DNA of 51,454 nt from Glycomyces buryatensis (GTDB lineage Bacteria; Actinomycetota; Actinomycetes; Mycobacteriales; Micromonosporaceae). The notes beneath the pieces are model-generated. The model was not told the origin of the DNA and did no database searches. It was given only the letters and a program-made list of their open reading frames with translations. The stretch covers positions 92,129 to 143,582 of the forward strand of contig NZ_STGY01000004.1 in the NCBI RefSeq assembly GCF_004912275.1, given 5' to 3'. A program made the position numbers and the translations under genes. Positions 32,826-40,076 of the stretch are shown here, in pieces. Numbering within the stretch: position 1 is the first letter of the stretch; each line of letters starts with the position of its first letter.

Positions 32826-33785
32826 CTATCTGACCGCTCCTGTCGGCCGTGAAGGTGCGACCCGGAACTCGACCGTCGCGCCGCGGCCCCGGTGTCCGAG
32901 CCGCAGCTCCACCGGAGTGGGCCGGGCGACGTTGAGCCGTACAGTGTTCGGCTCGGGCGAGGCCAGGTAGAACACCAGGTTGACGATCCTGGCGTCGCTC
33001 ATGCGGTGGTTGGCCCAGTGCGAACCGTGCCCGGTGAGTCCGAAGGCGCCTTCACCGGGCACGATCACCGTCGCGTCCTCGATTCGGGCGGCAGGAGTCT
33101 TCAGGTAGGTGAAGCAGGTGAGTCCGTAGCGGTTGTTCTTCTCGGGTTCGGCGTCGTACCGGTGGAGCAGCCCGGCCAGGGACTGGGCCGAGGACTCCAC
33201 CAGCTCACGCGCCGCGGCGTTGCCCGAGCACTCGTAGTAGTCCCATGCGGACACCAGCGCGGACAGCCAGCCGTTGAGGAGGTAACTGTTGGGCCGCTGG
33301 GGGACCTCGGCGATCGAGACCCCGTTGGCGTCGCGGAAGAGGACGTCGCCGCGCTCGGCGGGGACTGCCAGTGCCGCGAAGCAGCGGCGCGCGGCCGCCA
33401 TGGCCTCGCCGTCGCCGACAGCCTCCCACAGCAGCCGAGCGTAGTAGGACTGGGTCAGAGCCGAATAGTGGCGTTCGAAGAGCCTGGCGCCGATCCCCGC
33501 CTCGTACCAGAACACCAGCGCGCCTTCGTGTTCGTCCATCCTGCGCAATGCCGACTCCGTGGCCGCGGCGATGGCCATGCGAAGGGCCGCCGACCGGTCG
33601 CGGCGTTACTGAGCGAGATAGTCCTTGAGTACATACGTGGGGTAGATCGGGTGCTCCCATATGCTGCCGTCCTGCTGGAGCTGACCGGGGAATCCGTCGG
33701 CCGTCCACGCGAGGCGGTAGTAGCCGGCGGCACGGGCCGCGAACGCGTCGCTGAAGGACGGCCGCACTCCGCTTTCGTGGGTCAC
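32826..33785 (-). pseudogene. D-glucuronyl C5-epimerase-like gene interrupted by an in-frame TAA
   Basis: Two open segments lie in one frame: 33785-33606 (59 codons, ending YPTYVLKDYLAQ then TAA) and 33578-32826 (250 codons from MAIAAATESALRRMDEHEG). Reading through the stop at 33606-33608 gives 319 residues, a normal size for bacterial members of the family, with the alpha/alpha-barrel signature NSYLLNGWLSALVSAWDYYE and NRYGLTCFTYLK in the second part. Such enzymes invert C5 of uronic acids within a polysaccharide. It starts with GTG overlapping the 2-epimerase stop (GTGA), so it was the second gene of that operon. The C-terminal part could still be made from the internal ATG. A sequencing error, a true nonsense mutation or readthrough cannot be told apart here. 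Confidence 0.7.
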
Positions 33786-34891
33786 CTCGCGCAACCCGAC
33801 GCGCGGGCCGGAGTCAGGGCCGCCCGCAGCGTGTCGAGCACTTCCCAGGCCGCCCGCCCCTTGCCGTACGGGGCGCCGGGTTCGCCGACCGGTGCGGGGC
33901 GGACCGCCGTGCGGGCCCACTCGCCGTCCGCCAACGCGGAGGGGTCCGGCACCAAGGCGTTCCAGCCGCCTTCGAGGGTCTCAACCCATTCGGTCTCGGT
34001 TCGCAGCGTGGTGCAGGGCCGCCTGAGCAGGAACGCCTCTTTCTGAAGTCCGCCGGAGTCGGTAACGACGCCGTTGGAGGAGAGGACGGCCGCGACCAGG
34101 TCCGCGTAGGGCAGCGGGCGGCCAGGCCGTAGTGCTCCGGCAGCGAGGTCGATGCGGTACTGATCGGCCTTGGCTATGAGGCGGGGGTGGGCGAGCAGCG
34201 CGACCTGGATCGGCAACGAGGCGAGCGCGCCGATGAGTGCCCGCAGTCGGTCGGGGTCGTCGGTGTTTTCGGCGCGGTGCAGGGTCGCGAGCAGATAGGG
34301 GGCGGACTGGTCCACGCACGTGGGTGGATGCGGGTGGCCTGTGGCGAGTACCTGGTCGCGGGTGCGCACGCAGACGTCGACCATGACATCGCCGACCAGC
34401 GACGTGCGATCGGCCAGCCCTTCAGCCGCCAGGTGGCGCATGGCCTCGTCGGTCGGGGCGAGGAGCAGGTCGGCGCAGTGGTCGGTGAGGACTCGGTTGT
34501 GCTCCTCGGGCATGCGCCGGTTGAAGGAGCGCAGCCCGGCTTCCAGATGCGCGACCTTCAGATGCAGCTTGACCGCTGCGAGCGCCCCTGCGATCGTGGA
34601 GTTGGTGTCGCCGTAGACGAGTACCCAGTCGGGGCGTTCTGCGGCGAGGATCGGGTCGAGCGCGGCGAGCATCGCGCCGGTCTGGGAGCCATGGGAACCG
34701 GAACCGACGCCGAGAAAGTGGTCGGGCGCGGGGATTCCAAGCCCGGTGAAGAACACGTCGGACAGTTCGGCGTCGTAGTGCTGTCCGGTGTGGATGATGC
34801 AGTGCACGTCGTCGGTGCCGTCGATGGCTCGCGCGACCGCCCCCAGTTTCACCATCTGGGGGCGGGCTCCGACGACGCTGACGACCTTCAT
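33782..34891 (-). CDS. UDP-N-acetylglucosamine 2-epimerase family protein (WbpI/WecB-like)
   Basis: A 369-residue non-hydrolysing UDP-sugar 2-epimerase. It begins MKVVSVVGARPQMVKLG, the family's nucleotide-binding start. DWVLVYGDTNSTIAGAL, VAHLEAGLRSFNRRMPEEHNRVLTDH and GVVTDSGGLQKEAFLLRRP are the conserved blocks, including the catalytic acids and the EAGLRS motif. In the WbpA-B-E-D-I pathway this family performs the last step, UDP-GlcNAc3NAcA to UDP-ManNAc3NAcA. ATG at 34891 has the strong ribosome site GGAGGAG five bases upstream; the open frame to 35089 is rejected. It heads a short leftward operon with the C5-epimerase-like gene and perhaps the acetyltransferase. Confidence 0.9.
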   Translation of the reverse strand: MKVVSVVGARPQMVKLGAVARAIDGTDDVHCIIHTGQHYDAELSDVFFTGLGIPAPDHFLGVGSGSHGSQTGAMLAALDPILAAERPDWVLVYGDTNSTIAGALAAVKLHLKVAHLEAGLRSFNRRMPEEHNRVLTDHCADLLLAPTDEAMRHLAAEGLADRTSLVGDVMVDVCVRTRDQVLATGHPHPPTCVDQSAPYLLATLHRAENTDDPDRLRALIGALASLPIQVALLAHPRLIAKADQYRIDLAAGALRPGRPLPYADLVAAVLSSNGVVTDSGGLQKEAFLLRRPCTTLRTETEWVETLEGGWNALVPDPSALADGEWARTAVRPAPVGEPGAPYGKGRAAWEVLDTLRAALTPARASGCAR

Positions 34892-35173
34892 GACGACTCC
34901 TCCGTCTAGGCAGACTGATCGATCGTATGGTCCGTATCTCCGGTTATCACGGTATTCACCCGCTATGTGCGGTGTGTTGTCGCGGAAAGTCTCCCGATCG
35001 ACCCTCGGCTTCGAGACGACCCAGGCCGCGATCTTCAAAGGAGACACAGGAGTCTTGGAATGAGATACAGAACGGCACGTCGCCGTCATCGCCCCCTGGT
35101 CCCCGAACGTCAGGGCATACTCGATGGCCGCCGCGTCATCGACCCGGCGGCCGGGGAGGCTCTCTCATACCGG
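34892..35173. promoter_or_regulatory. intergenic region with promoter of the 2-epimerase operon
   Basis: A 282-base gap. Its left half, next to the strong ribosome site of the leftward gene, is AT-richer and should hold that promoter. Its right half contains a decayed coding fragment (see 35060-35170). No clear -35/-10 pair is seen. Confidence 0.3.
35060..35170 (+). pseudogene. possible remnant of a nucleotide sugar dehydrogenase C-terminus
   Basis: The plus-strand frame reads VPERQGILDGRRVIDPAAGEALSYR. The C-terminus of the intact dehydrogenase at 26990 reads LPNVRVLLDGRRVTDPAAW, and the family usually ends with an aromatic-Y-R stretch. A second frame reads SPNVR just before the match, as if a small deletion changed frame. 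An AGGAG seven bases before ATG 35060 is present. No other part of the enzyme is visible. This is a weak, short similarity. Confidence 0.35.
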
Positions 35174-37288
35174 CTATCGCCGCTCGCCGAGGAACATCTG
35201 GTCGAAGTCGGCCCTGACGAATGCCCAGTCCCAGGTGGACAGGGCGTGTTTCGAGGCCAGCTCGGCGCTCTCCAGCCAGTTTTCCTCCGTGGCGTTGACT
35301 TCCAGTATGCGTTGGGCTGCCGCTGCCGGTGTGTCCACGACCCAGCCGTTCGGATACACCGTGCGGGCGCTATGGGTCTTGCCCGCGAAGAACGGCCAGT
35401 CCCGCACCACGGGGACCGCGCCGCTGGCCGCGCCCTCCATCAGACCCAGGTGGGCGCTCTCACGCACCGACGAGCTGAGGATGAAGCCGATATCGGTGAG
35501 CTTGCCGGCGACGTCTTTGGTCGGTCCGAGCCGCAGTACGGCGCCGGCCTCGACCAGCGGTGCCAGCTTCGCCTCCATCTTCTTCCGGTACTTCTTGGTG
35601 GCGCGGCTGAACTTCGGGTCCATGTCGGCGCCGACCATCACGAGCCGGTAGCGCTCGTCCTCCTCGCGCAGCAGGCGCAGCACCTCGACGGCCCACAAGG
35701 GGTCCTTGACCACCTGGCCGACGCCAACGAGACCGAGGTTGAAGCGCGCGTCCGAGGTCTTCTCCCGGGTGAACGCGCTGAGCTCCACAGCGTTGTGCAG
35801 GACGTGTGTTCGTGGTGCCTGCGGGCCGCGCAGCTGCGGCACCAGCGTGGTGGTCAGATCCAGCAAATGGCTGCCGACGAAGATGAGGTCGTCTACGCGG
35901 GAGAAGTCCACCAGGTGCGGCCAGCGGGTGAACGCCTCGTAGCTGTGCAGGCGGACGATGATCCGGGTGTCGCCGGGGTCGATCGTGGTCAGCATGGCAG
36001 CGTGGCCCAAGCACCAGTCGAGGAACACCGTGTCGGCCCAGTCCAGATACGGTCGCATCAGGTCCTCGACCAGCGCGGCGTGCTCGTCGTCGCCGCCCAT
36101 CCGCTCCGCCATGACCTTGCGGTCTGCCCACGTGAGCCGCTTTAGGGACGGCCGCGTCGCCATGTCCAGGTATCGCACCTCGACATCGTGGCGGTTCCGG
36201 TAGCGGTCGAGGATGTGGTGCAGGAAGTTGTCGTTCGCGTTGGTCGTCACCAGCAGCCGCAGCGGCCGGCCGGTCGGCGGCGGTGCGGCCGGCCGGACCC
36301 GGCCTCGCGGGGTCATGACGGTCTGCATCGCCCTCGAACGGTGGAACCGCCCGACGAAGGCCTCGGGGTCGGCGGCCAGCGGTGAAGCGAGCTGGTCGAT
36401 GTGGACACCCCGGTGGAAGCCCAGTGCCAGGGCCCGGCTCAGGTTCTTGACGGCGTCTTTGTATTCCCCTGCGGCCTGCAAGTCGTCCGCGTGGGCGAGG
36501 AGCGACTGTATCGCCTGGTCGAGGTGCTTCGGACCTGTGCCGCGGTCGATCTCCTGCGACACCGCCTTGTCGTAAAGCTCGGCCTTGATAGCCGGGTCGC
36601 TGATCTTGGAGGCGGTCAACGCGAGTGCGTACGATCCGCCGCCATACTTGCCGGCCCAGTTCATGGCCTCGGCCACTCGGCGGCCCATTGCGATGCGGAG
36701 CTTGTCGGGCACGGCCGGGGCCCGCAGCGGCACGCGCCACAGGCGGGCGCCGATGGAGCTGCGCATGATGGGGCGGGCGGTGACGGTGCGTTCCAGGGAG
36801 CCGGGCAGCCCCCGTACGCGCCGGGCAAATTCGCGGACCACGAGTGAGACCGGGGGTCGGAAGGCTCGGAGCGCGGCCGCCTCGCCCTCCCGAGCGAGTT
36901 CGCGCACGGCGTCGAGCGCGGGGGCGAAACCGTTGACGGCCTTTGCCGTGCGGTTGCGCTGGGCGAGCTGCCAAACCGTGTACACGGCGCCGTCGTCGAG
37001 CGCGACGAGCACGTGGGCCTCGCGCGCGCGGGCGCGCAGCCAGGAGTCCGAGTGGATGCGCAGCCAGACCCGCTCCCCGAACGGGAGATCGACGGCGCGC
37101 CGCAGATTGGAGCGGCGCAGCGGGTGCGTCTCGACGAAATCGATGCCGGTCAGCTTCTTGGCCATCCACGATTCGGGGACCGAGCCGCCATACGAGACCC
37201 GGGCGCCCTCGGCGACCAGTTTCCGCACCGAGCCGGCGAGCACGCTGACCGGGCGGGTCTTGGCGCTGATGAACAGAACGTTGATCAC
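35174..37288 (-). CDS. large GT4-type glycosyltransferase with extended N-terminal region
   Basis: A 704-residue protein. It opens INVLFISAKTRPVSVLAGSVRKL, a GT-B-like N-terminal strand and loop. Residues ~200-330 are helical with a TPR-like stretch (AIQSLLAHADDLQAAGEYKDAVKNLSRAL). A second Rossmann-like start LRLLVTTNANDNFLHHIL lies near residue 355. The C-terminal donor domain has NLGLVGVGQVVKDPLWAVEVL, YRLVMVGADMD and HLGLMEGAASGAVPVVRDW (the E-x7-E-like site). Synthesis or export-linked modification of a wall polysaccharide is inferred from context. GTG at 37288 overlaps the stop of the upstream glycosyltransferase gene (GTGA), so the pair is translationally coupled. Confidence 0.78.
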   Translation of the reverse strand: MINVLFISAKTRPVSVLAGSVRKLVAEGARVSYGGSVPESWMAKKLTGIDFVETHPLRRSNLRRAVDLPFGERVWLRIHSDSWLRARAREAHVLVALDDGAVYTVWQLAQRNRTAKAVNGFAPALDAVRELAREGEAAALRAFRPPVSLVVREFARRVRGLPGSLERTVTARPIMRSSIGARLWRVPLRAPAVPDKLRIAMGRRVAEAMNWAGKYGGGSYALALTASKISDPAIKAELYDKAVSQEIDRGTGPKHLDQAIQSLLAHADDLQAAGEYKDAVKNLSRALALGFHRGVHIDQLASPLAADPEAFVGRFHRSRAMQTVMTPRGRVRPAAPPPTGRPLRLLVTTNANDNFLHHILDRYRNRHDVEVRYLDMATRPSLKRLTWADRKVMAERMGGDDEHAALVEDLMRPYLDWADTVFLDWCLGHAAMLTTIDPGDTRIIVRLHSYEAFTRWPHLVDFSRVDDLIFVGSHLLDLTTTLVPQLRGPQAPRTHVLHNAVELSAFTREKTSDARFNLGLVGVGQVVKDPLWAVEVLRLLREEDERYRLVMVGADMDPKFSRATKKYRKKMEAKLAPLVEAGAVLRLGPTKDVAGKLTDIGFILSSSVRESAHLGLMEGAASGAVPVVRDWPFFAGKTHSARTVYPNGWVVDTPAAAAQRILEVNATEENWLESAELASKHALSTWDWAFVRADFDQMFLGERR

Positions 37289-38679
37289 TGGGTGCGACCT
37301 TTCTCCAGCCCCAGCACGTCGACCAGTTGCCGCACGGCCGCGGACATGATGATCTCTCGCGTGAACTGGTCGGCGTGGGCCATGGCCTTCGTGTGCTGCT
37401 CGTCGGTGGACTCGACCGCCAGATGCGCCGCCTCGACGAAGGCGTCGGCCAGGGCCTTGCCGGCGACGCCGCGCGGTCCCGTCCACAGCGGGTGCCCCTG
37501 GAGGACGTTCGATGCGTCGTGGTCGATGGCGTGCGCGGAGACGATCGGCAGACCGGTGGCCATGTACTCGTAGACCTTGCCGGAGGTCACATAGCGGCCG
37601 CCGATGAGGATGAGCACCATCGCGTCCCAGCGGGCGTAGATGGACGCGACCTCCGCCTTGGCCACCGGGCCGCCGTAGGTGACGCCGTCCGCCTCGGCGT
37701 CCAGCAGCAGGTCGGCTTGGGGGTTGGCGCCGCGGAGGGCGCCGTGGCCGCTGTAGCCACGGACCTCGAAGCGCGCGTTGGCCAGCAGCGGTTCACGACT
37801 GCGGGCCGCACGCCAGCCGTTGAGGACCGTTCGCAGATGCTCCACGGAGAAGTTGATCGTGCCCAGGTACCCGAAGACCAGGCCCGACTCCGGGTCGGCG
37901 GGGCGCTTCCGGACGGGGGTGCTGTCGACGTCGTAGCCGTTGCGCACGATGTGGACGCGGTCGGCGAGCTGCGGGTAGCGGGCGCGGTAGTGCTCGGCGA
38001 TCGGATCGTTGACGACCCACAGGCTGATCGCGGAGCTGAGGACGCGCGATTCCCAGCGGCCCTTCTCGGAGTCGGCGATGAAGGCTTCGCGGCCGTCGAT
38101 CACATCGATCGACCAGCCGTCGCGGAAGTCGACGGCATACGGGACCCGGGCCTCTTCCCACAGCTTCCAGGCCGCAGCGAGGTTCGTGTACGGCACGCAG
38201 GTGGCCAGCAGCAGGTCGGCGGGGTTCTCCTTGTGGAGACGCAGCACCGCGTCCTCGAGCGCGTCCTTCCAATCGCCGAAGTTCGGCTCGGGGAACATCT
38301 CCTGCTGCCGATCGCGCAGCGACCTGACCCACCATGCCGGGCTGACGGCCCGCTGCTCGCTGAAACGGCGGATGTCCGTCTCCAGGTCCTCGCGGCGGAG
38401 CGGGAGCTTGACGACTTTCACCCGCGGGTCGACCTTCTGTGACAAGGAGTGGTCGACACCCGATTCCAGCGCCCAGGACTCGTCCTTGATGGTGACCACC
38501 GTTACATCCCATCCCTGGGCAGCGAATTGGTTGGCGGTCTCCCGCATCCGGTACGCACAGCTTTTCGCGGCAGGGGGAAACCCGATCGCGAGATAGATGA
38601 GATGGGGGCGCTGCTCGTCGCGTCCCGGTCTGGATGCTCGTTCGGATTGAGTGACCCTGGGTGTCGCGAATGCTGACAT
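37285..38679 (-). CDS. GT4 family glycosyltransferase
   Basis: A 464-residue GT-B enzyme. HLIYLAIGFPPAAKSCAYRMRETANQFAAQGWDVTVVTI is the N-terminal domain with the acceptor loop. VVNDPIAEHYRARYP and VHIVRNGYDVD join the domains. The donor domain has GLVFGYLGTINFSVEHLRTVL, VTYGGPVAKAEVASIYARWD and GKVYEYMATGLPIVSAHA. ATG at 38679 is chosen; TTG at 38697 would extend it, but a TAGCGT box (38693-38688 on this strand) eight bases before the ATG suggests a leaderless start. It heads the two-gene glycosyltransferase operon ending at 35174. Donor sugar unknown. Confidence 0.83.
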   Translation of the reverse strand: MSAFATPRVTQSERASRPGRDEQRPHLIYLAIGFPPAAKSCAYRMRETANQFAAQGWDVTVVTIKDESWALESGVDHSLSQKVDPRVKVVKLPLRREDLETDIRRFSEQRAVSPAWWVRSLRDRQQEMFPEPNFGDWKDALEDAVLRLHKENPADLLLATCVPYTNLAAAWKLWEEARVPYAVDFRDGWSIDVIDGREAFIADSEKGRWESRVLSSAISLWVVNDPIAEHYRARYPQLADRVHIVRNGYDVDSTPVRKRPADPESGLVFGYLGTINFSVEHLRTVLNGWRAARSREPLLANARFEVRGYSGHGALRGANPQADLLLDAEADGVTYGGPVAKAEVASIYARWDAMVLILIGGRYVTSGKVYEYMATGLPIVSAHAIDHDASNVLQGHPLWTGPRGVAGKALADAFVEAAHLAVESTDEQHTKAMAHADQFTREIIMSAAVRQLVDVLGLEKGRTQ

Positions 38680-39019
38680 GGGAATGGACGCTAGCAACGG
38701 GCGGAGAGGGATCCGAGCATTCCGGATCGAGTGTCCGAGGGTTTCCGGCGCGCGGCGCCGACGTTGCCGCGTTACCGTTCCGGCCCATCGGCGGGGAGTT
38801 CTAGCGCAATAGGCCGTTGGGAGACGGCGTCCCGCACTTGAGGAGCTGCGGGCGGCCGCAGGCTTGTTGCATCCGAAATTCCAAATTTACACAGGTTCTA
38901 CTGGATGCATGCCTGTGATTGCAAAGCAATCTACGGACAGCACTAATTTTTCCAATGTTGCAGCACTCATGTTATGGCGCTGTGACCGGAGATTGAACAG
39001 CAGGGGATACGCTCCAAAT
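38680..39019. promoter_or_regulatory. AT-rich control region upstream of proline dehydrogenase
   Basis: A 340-base divergent gap. Bases 38870-38970 are strikingly AT-rich for this genome and contain GATTGC-AAA-GCAATC (38917-38931) and the overlapping palindromes ATGCAT/GCATGC near 38907. These are candidate sites for a regulator of proline catabolism. TACGCT at 39008-39013 ends six bases before the ATG at 39020 and is a leaderless-type -10. No gene is supported in the gap. Confidence 0.45.
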
Positions 39020-39940
39020 ATGCTGCGTTCAGTCATCCTCGCCGCCGCTCGATCCTCGAAGTTCGAGCGCTTTGTCGGTACCGCACCGGTCAGCCGGTCG
39101 CTCGTCCGCCGCTATGTCGCGGGTGAGACGACGGCCGACGCAGTGGCCGCCGCCCGTTCCCTGGCCTCGGACGGGCTCCTCGCCACCCTCGACTACCTCG
39201 GCGAGGACACCATCGTCGCCGAACAGGCCGACGCCACCCGCGACGAGTACCTGAATCTGCTCTCCGCCCTCAAGGCCGAGGGGCTGTCGGAGACCACCGA
39301 GGTCAGCGTCAAGCTCTCGGCCGTCGGCCAGCGCATCGACGTCGAGCTGGCCTACGACCGCGCCCGCCAGATCTGCGCGGCCGCCGAGAGCGCCGGGACC
39401 ACGGTCACCATCGACATGGAGGACCACACCGTCACCGACTCGACCATCGAGATCGTGAATCGTCTGCGCCAGGACTTCGGCGACACGGGCGCGGTGCTGC
39501 AGGCCTACCTGCGCCGCACCGAGGACGACTGCAAGTCCCTGGCCACGGCCGGTTCGCGCATCCGCCTGTGCAAGGGCGCCTACAAGGAGCCCGAGACGGT
39601 CGCCTACCAGCGTCCGCTGGACGTCGACCGGTCCTATGTGCGCAGCATCAACGCGCTCATGGCCGGCGACGGCTACCCGATGCTGGCGACGCACGACCCG
39701 CGCCTGGTCGAGATCGGCATCGACCGGGCCCGCTGGTTCGACCGCGAGCCCGACTCGTTCGAGTTCCAGATGCTGTACGGCATCCGCCCGGCCGAGCAGC
39801 TGCGTCTGGCCGCCGAGGGCTACCGGATGCGCGTCTATGTTCCCTACGGCGACCAGTGGTACGGGTACCTGATGCGGCGGATGGCTGAACGTCCGGCGAA
39901 CCTGGCGGTCTTCGCCCGCTCATTGTGGACCCGTTCTTAG
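39020..39940 (+). CDS. proline dehydrogenase (monofunctional)
   Basis: A 306-residue FAD enzyme that oxidises proline to pyrroline-5-carboxylate at the membrane. The TIM-barrel signatures are VSVKLSAVGQ, TIDMEDHTVTDS, VLQAYLRRTEDD, IRLCKGAYKEP (catalytic and FAD-contact Lys/Arg), MLATHDPRLVEIG, FEFQMLYGIRP and MRVYVPYGDQWYGYLMRRMAERP with the proline-binding RR pair. The length is that of single-domain ProDH, without the P5C dehydrogenase of PutA. The open frame extends to 38864 through AT-rich sequence with poor codon bias, so I start at ATG 39020 behind the TACGCT box. A strong terminator follows 18 bases after the stop. Confidence 0.93.
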   Translation: MLRSVILAAARSSKFERFVGTAPVSRSLVRRYVAGETTADAVAAARSLASDGLLATLDYLGEDTIVAEQADATRDEYLNLLSALKAEGLSETTEVSVKLSAVGQRIDVELAYDRARQICAAAESAGTTVTIDMEDHTVTDSTIEIVNRLRQDFGDTGAVLQAYLRRTEDDCKSLATAGSRIRLCKGAYKEPETVAYQRPLDVDRSYVRSINALMAGDGYPMLATHDPRLVEIGIDRARWFDREPDSFEFQMLYGIRPAEQLRLAAEGYRMRVYVPYGDQWYGYLMRRMAERPANLAVFARSLWTRS

Positions 39941-39958
39941 ACCACGAATTTCGCGCGG

Positions 39959-39997
39959 GGGCGCGGGATCGGCGCAGGTGGCGCCGGTTCCGCGCCC
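39959..39997 (+). terminator. intrinsic terminator of proline dehydrogenase
   Basis: Outer stem GGGCGCGG (39959-39966)/CCGCGCCC (39990-39997) and inner stem CGGCGC (39970-39975)/GCGCCG (39981-39986) with loop AGGTG, followed by TTT. Confidence 0.75.
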
Positions 39998-40063
39998 TTT
40001 CGCGTGTGCCGCGGGTCGCGTCGTGAGCGATGGTCGTGTCTCGCATCGGTAGCGACCGGAGAC

Positions 40064-40069
40064 TAGAGT
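40064..40069 (+). promoter_or_regulatory. leaderless -10 box, TAGAGT
   Basis: TAGAGT ends seven bases before the GTG at 40077, matching the spacing of the other leaderless candidates in this window. Confidence 0.5.
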
Positions 40070-40076
40070 TGCGAGG

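Noticed and set aside
33205..33708. 167-codon frame over the C5-epimerase-like gene
   Set aside because: It is a shifted-frame shadow; the two in-frame parts of the epimerase-like gene explain the region.
38864..39019. 52-codon N-terminal extension of proline dehydrogenase
   Set aside because: The DNA is AT-rich with poor codon bias and contains palindromes; the family starts near ATG 39020.
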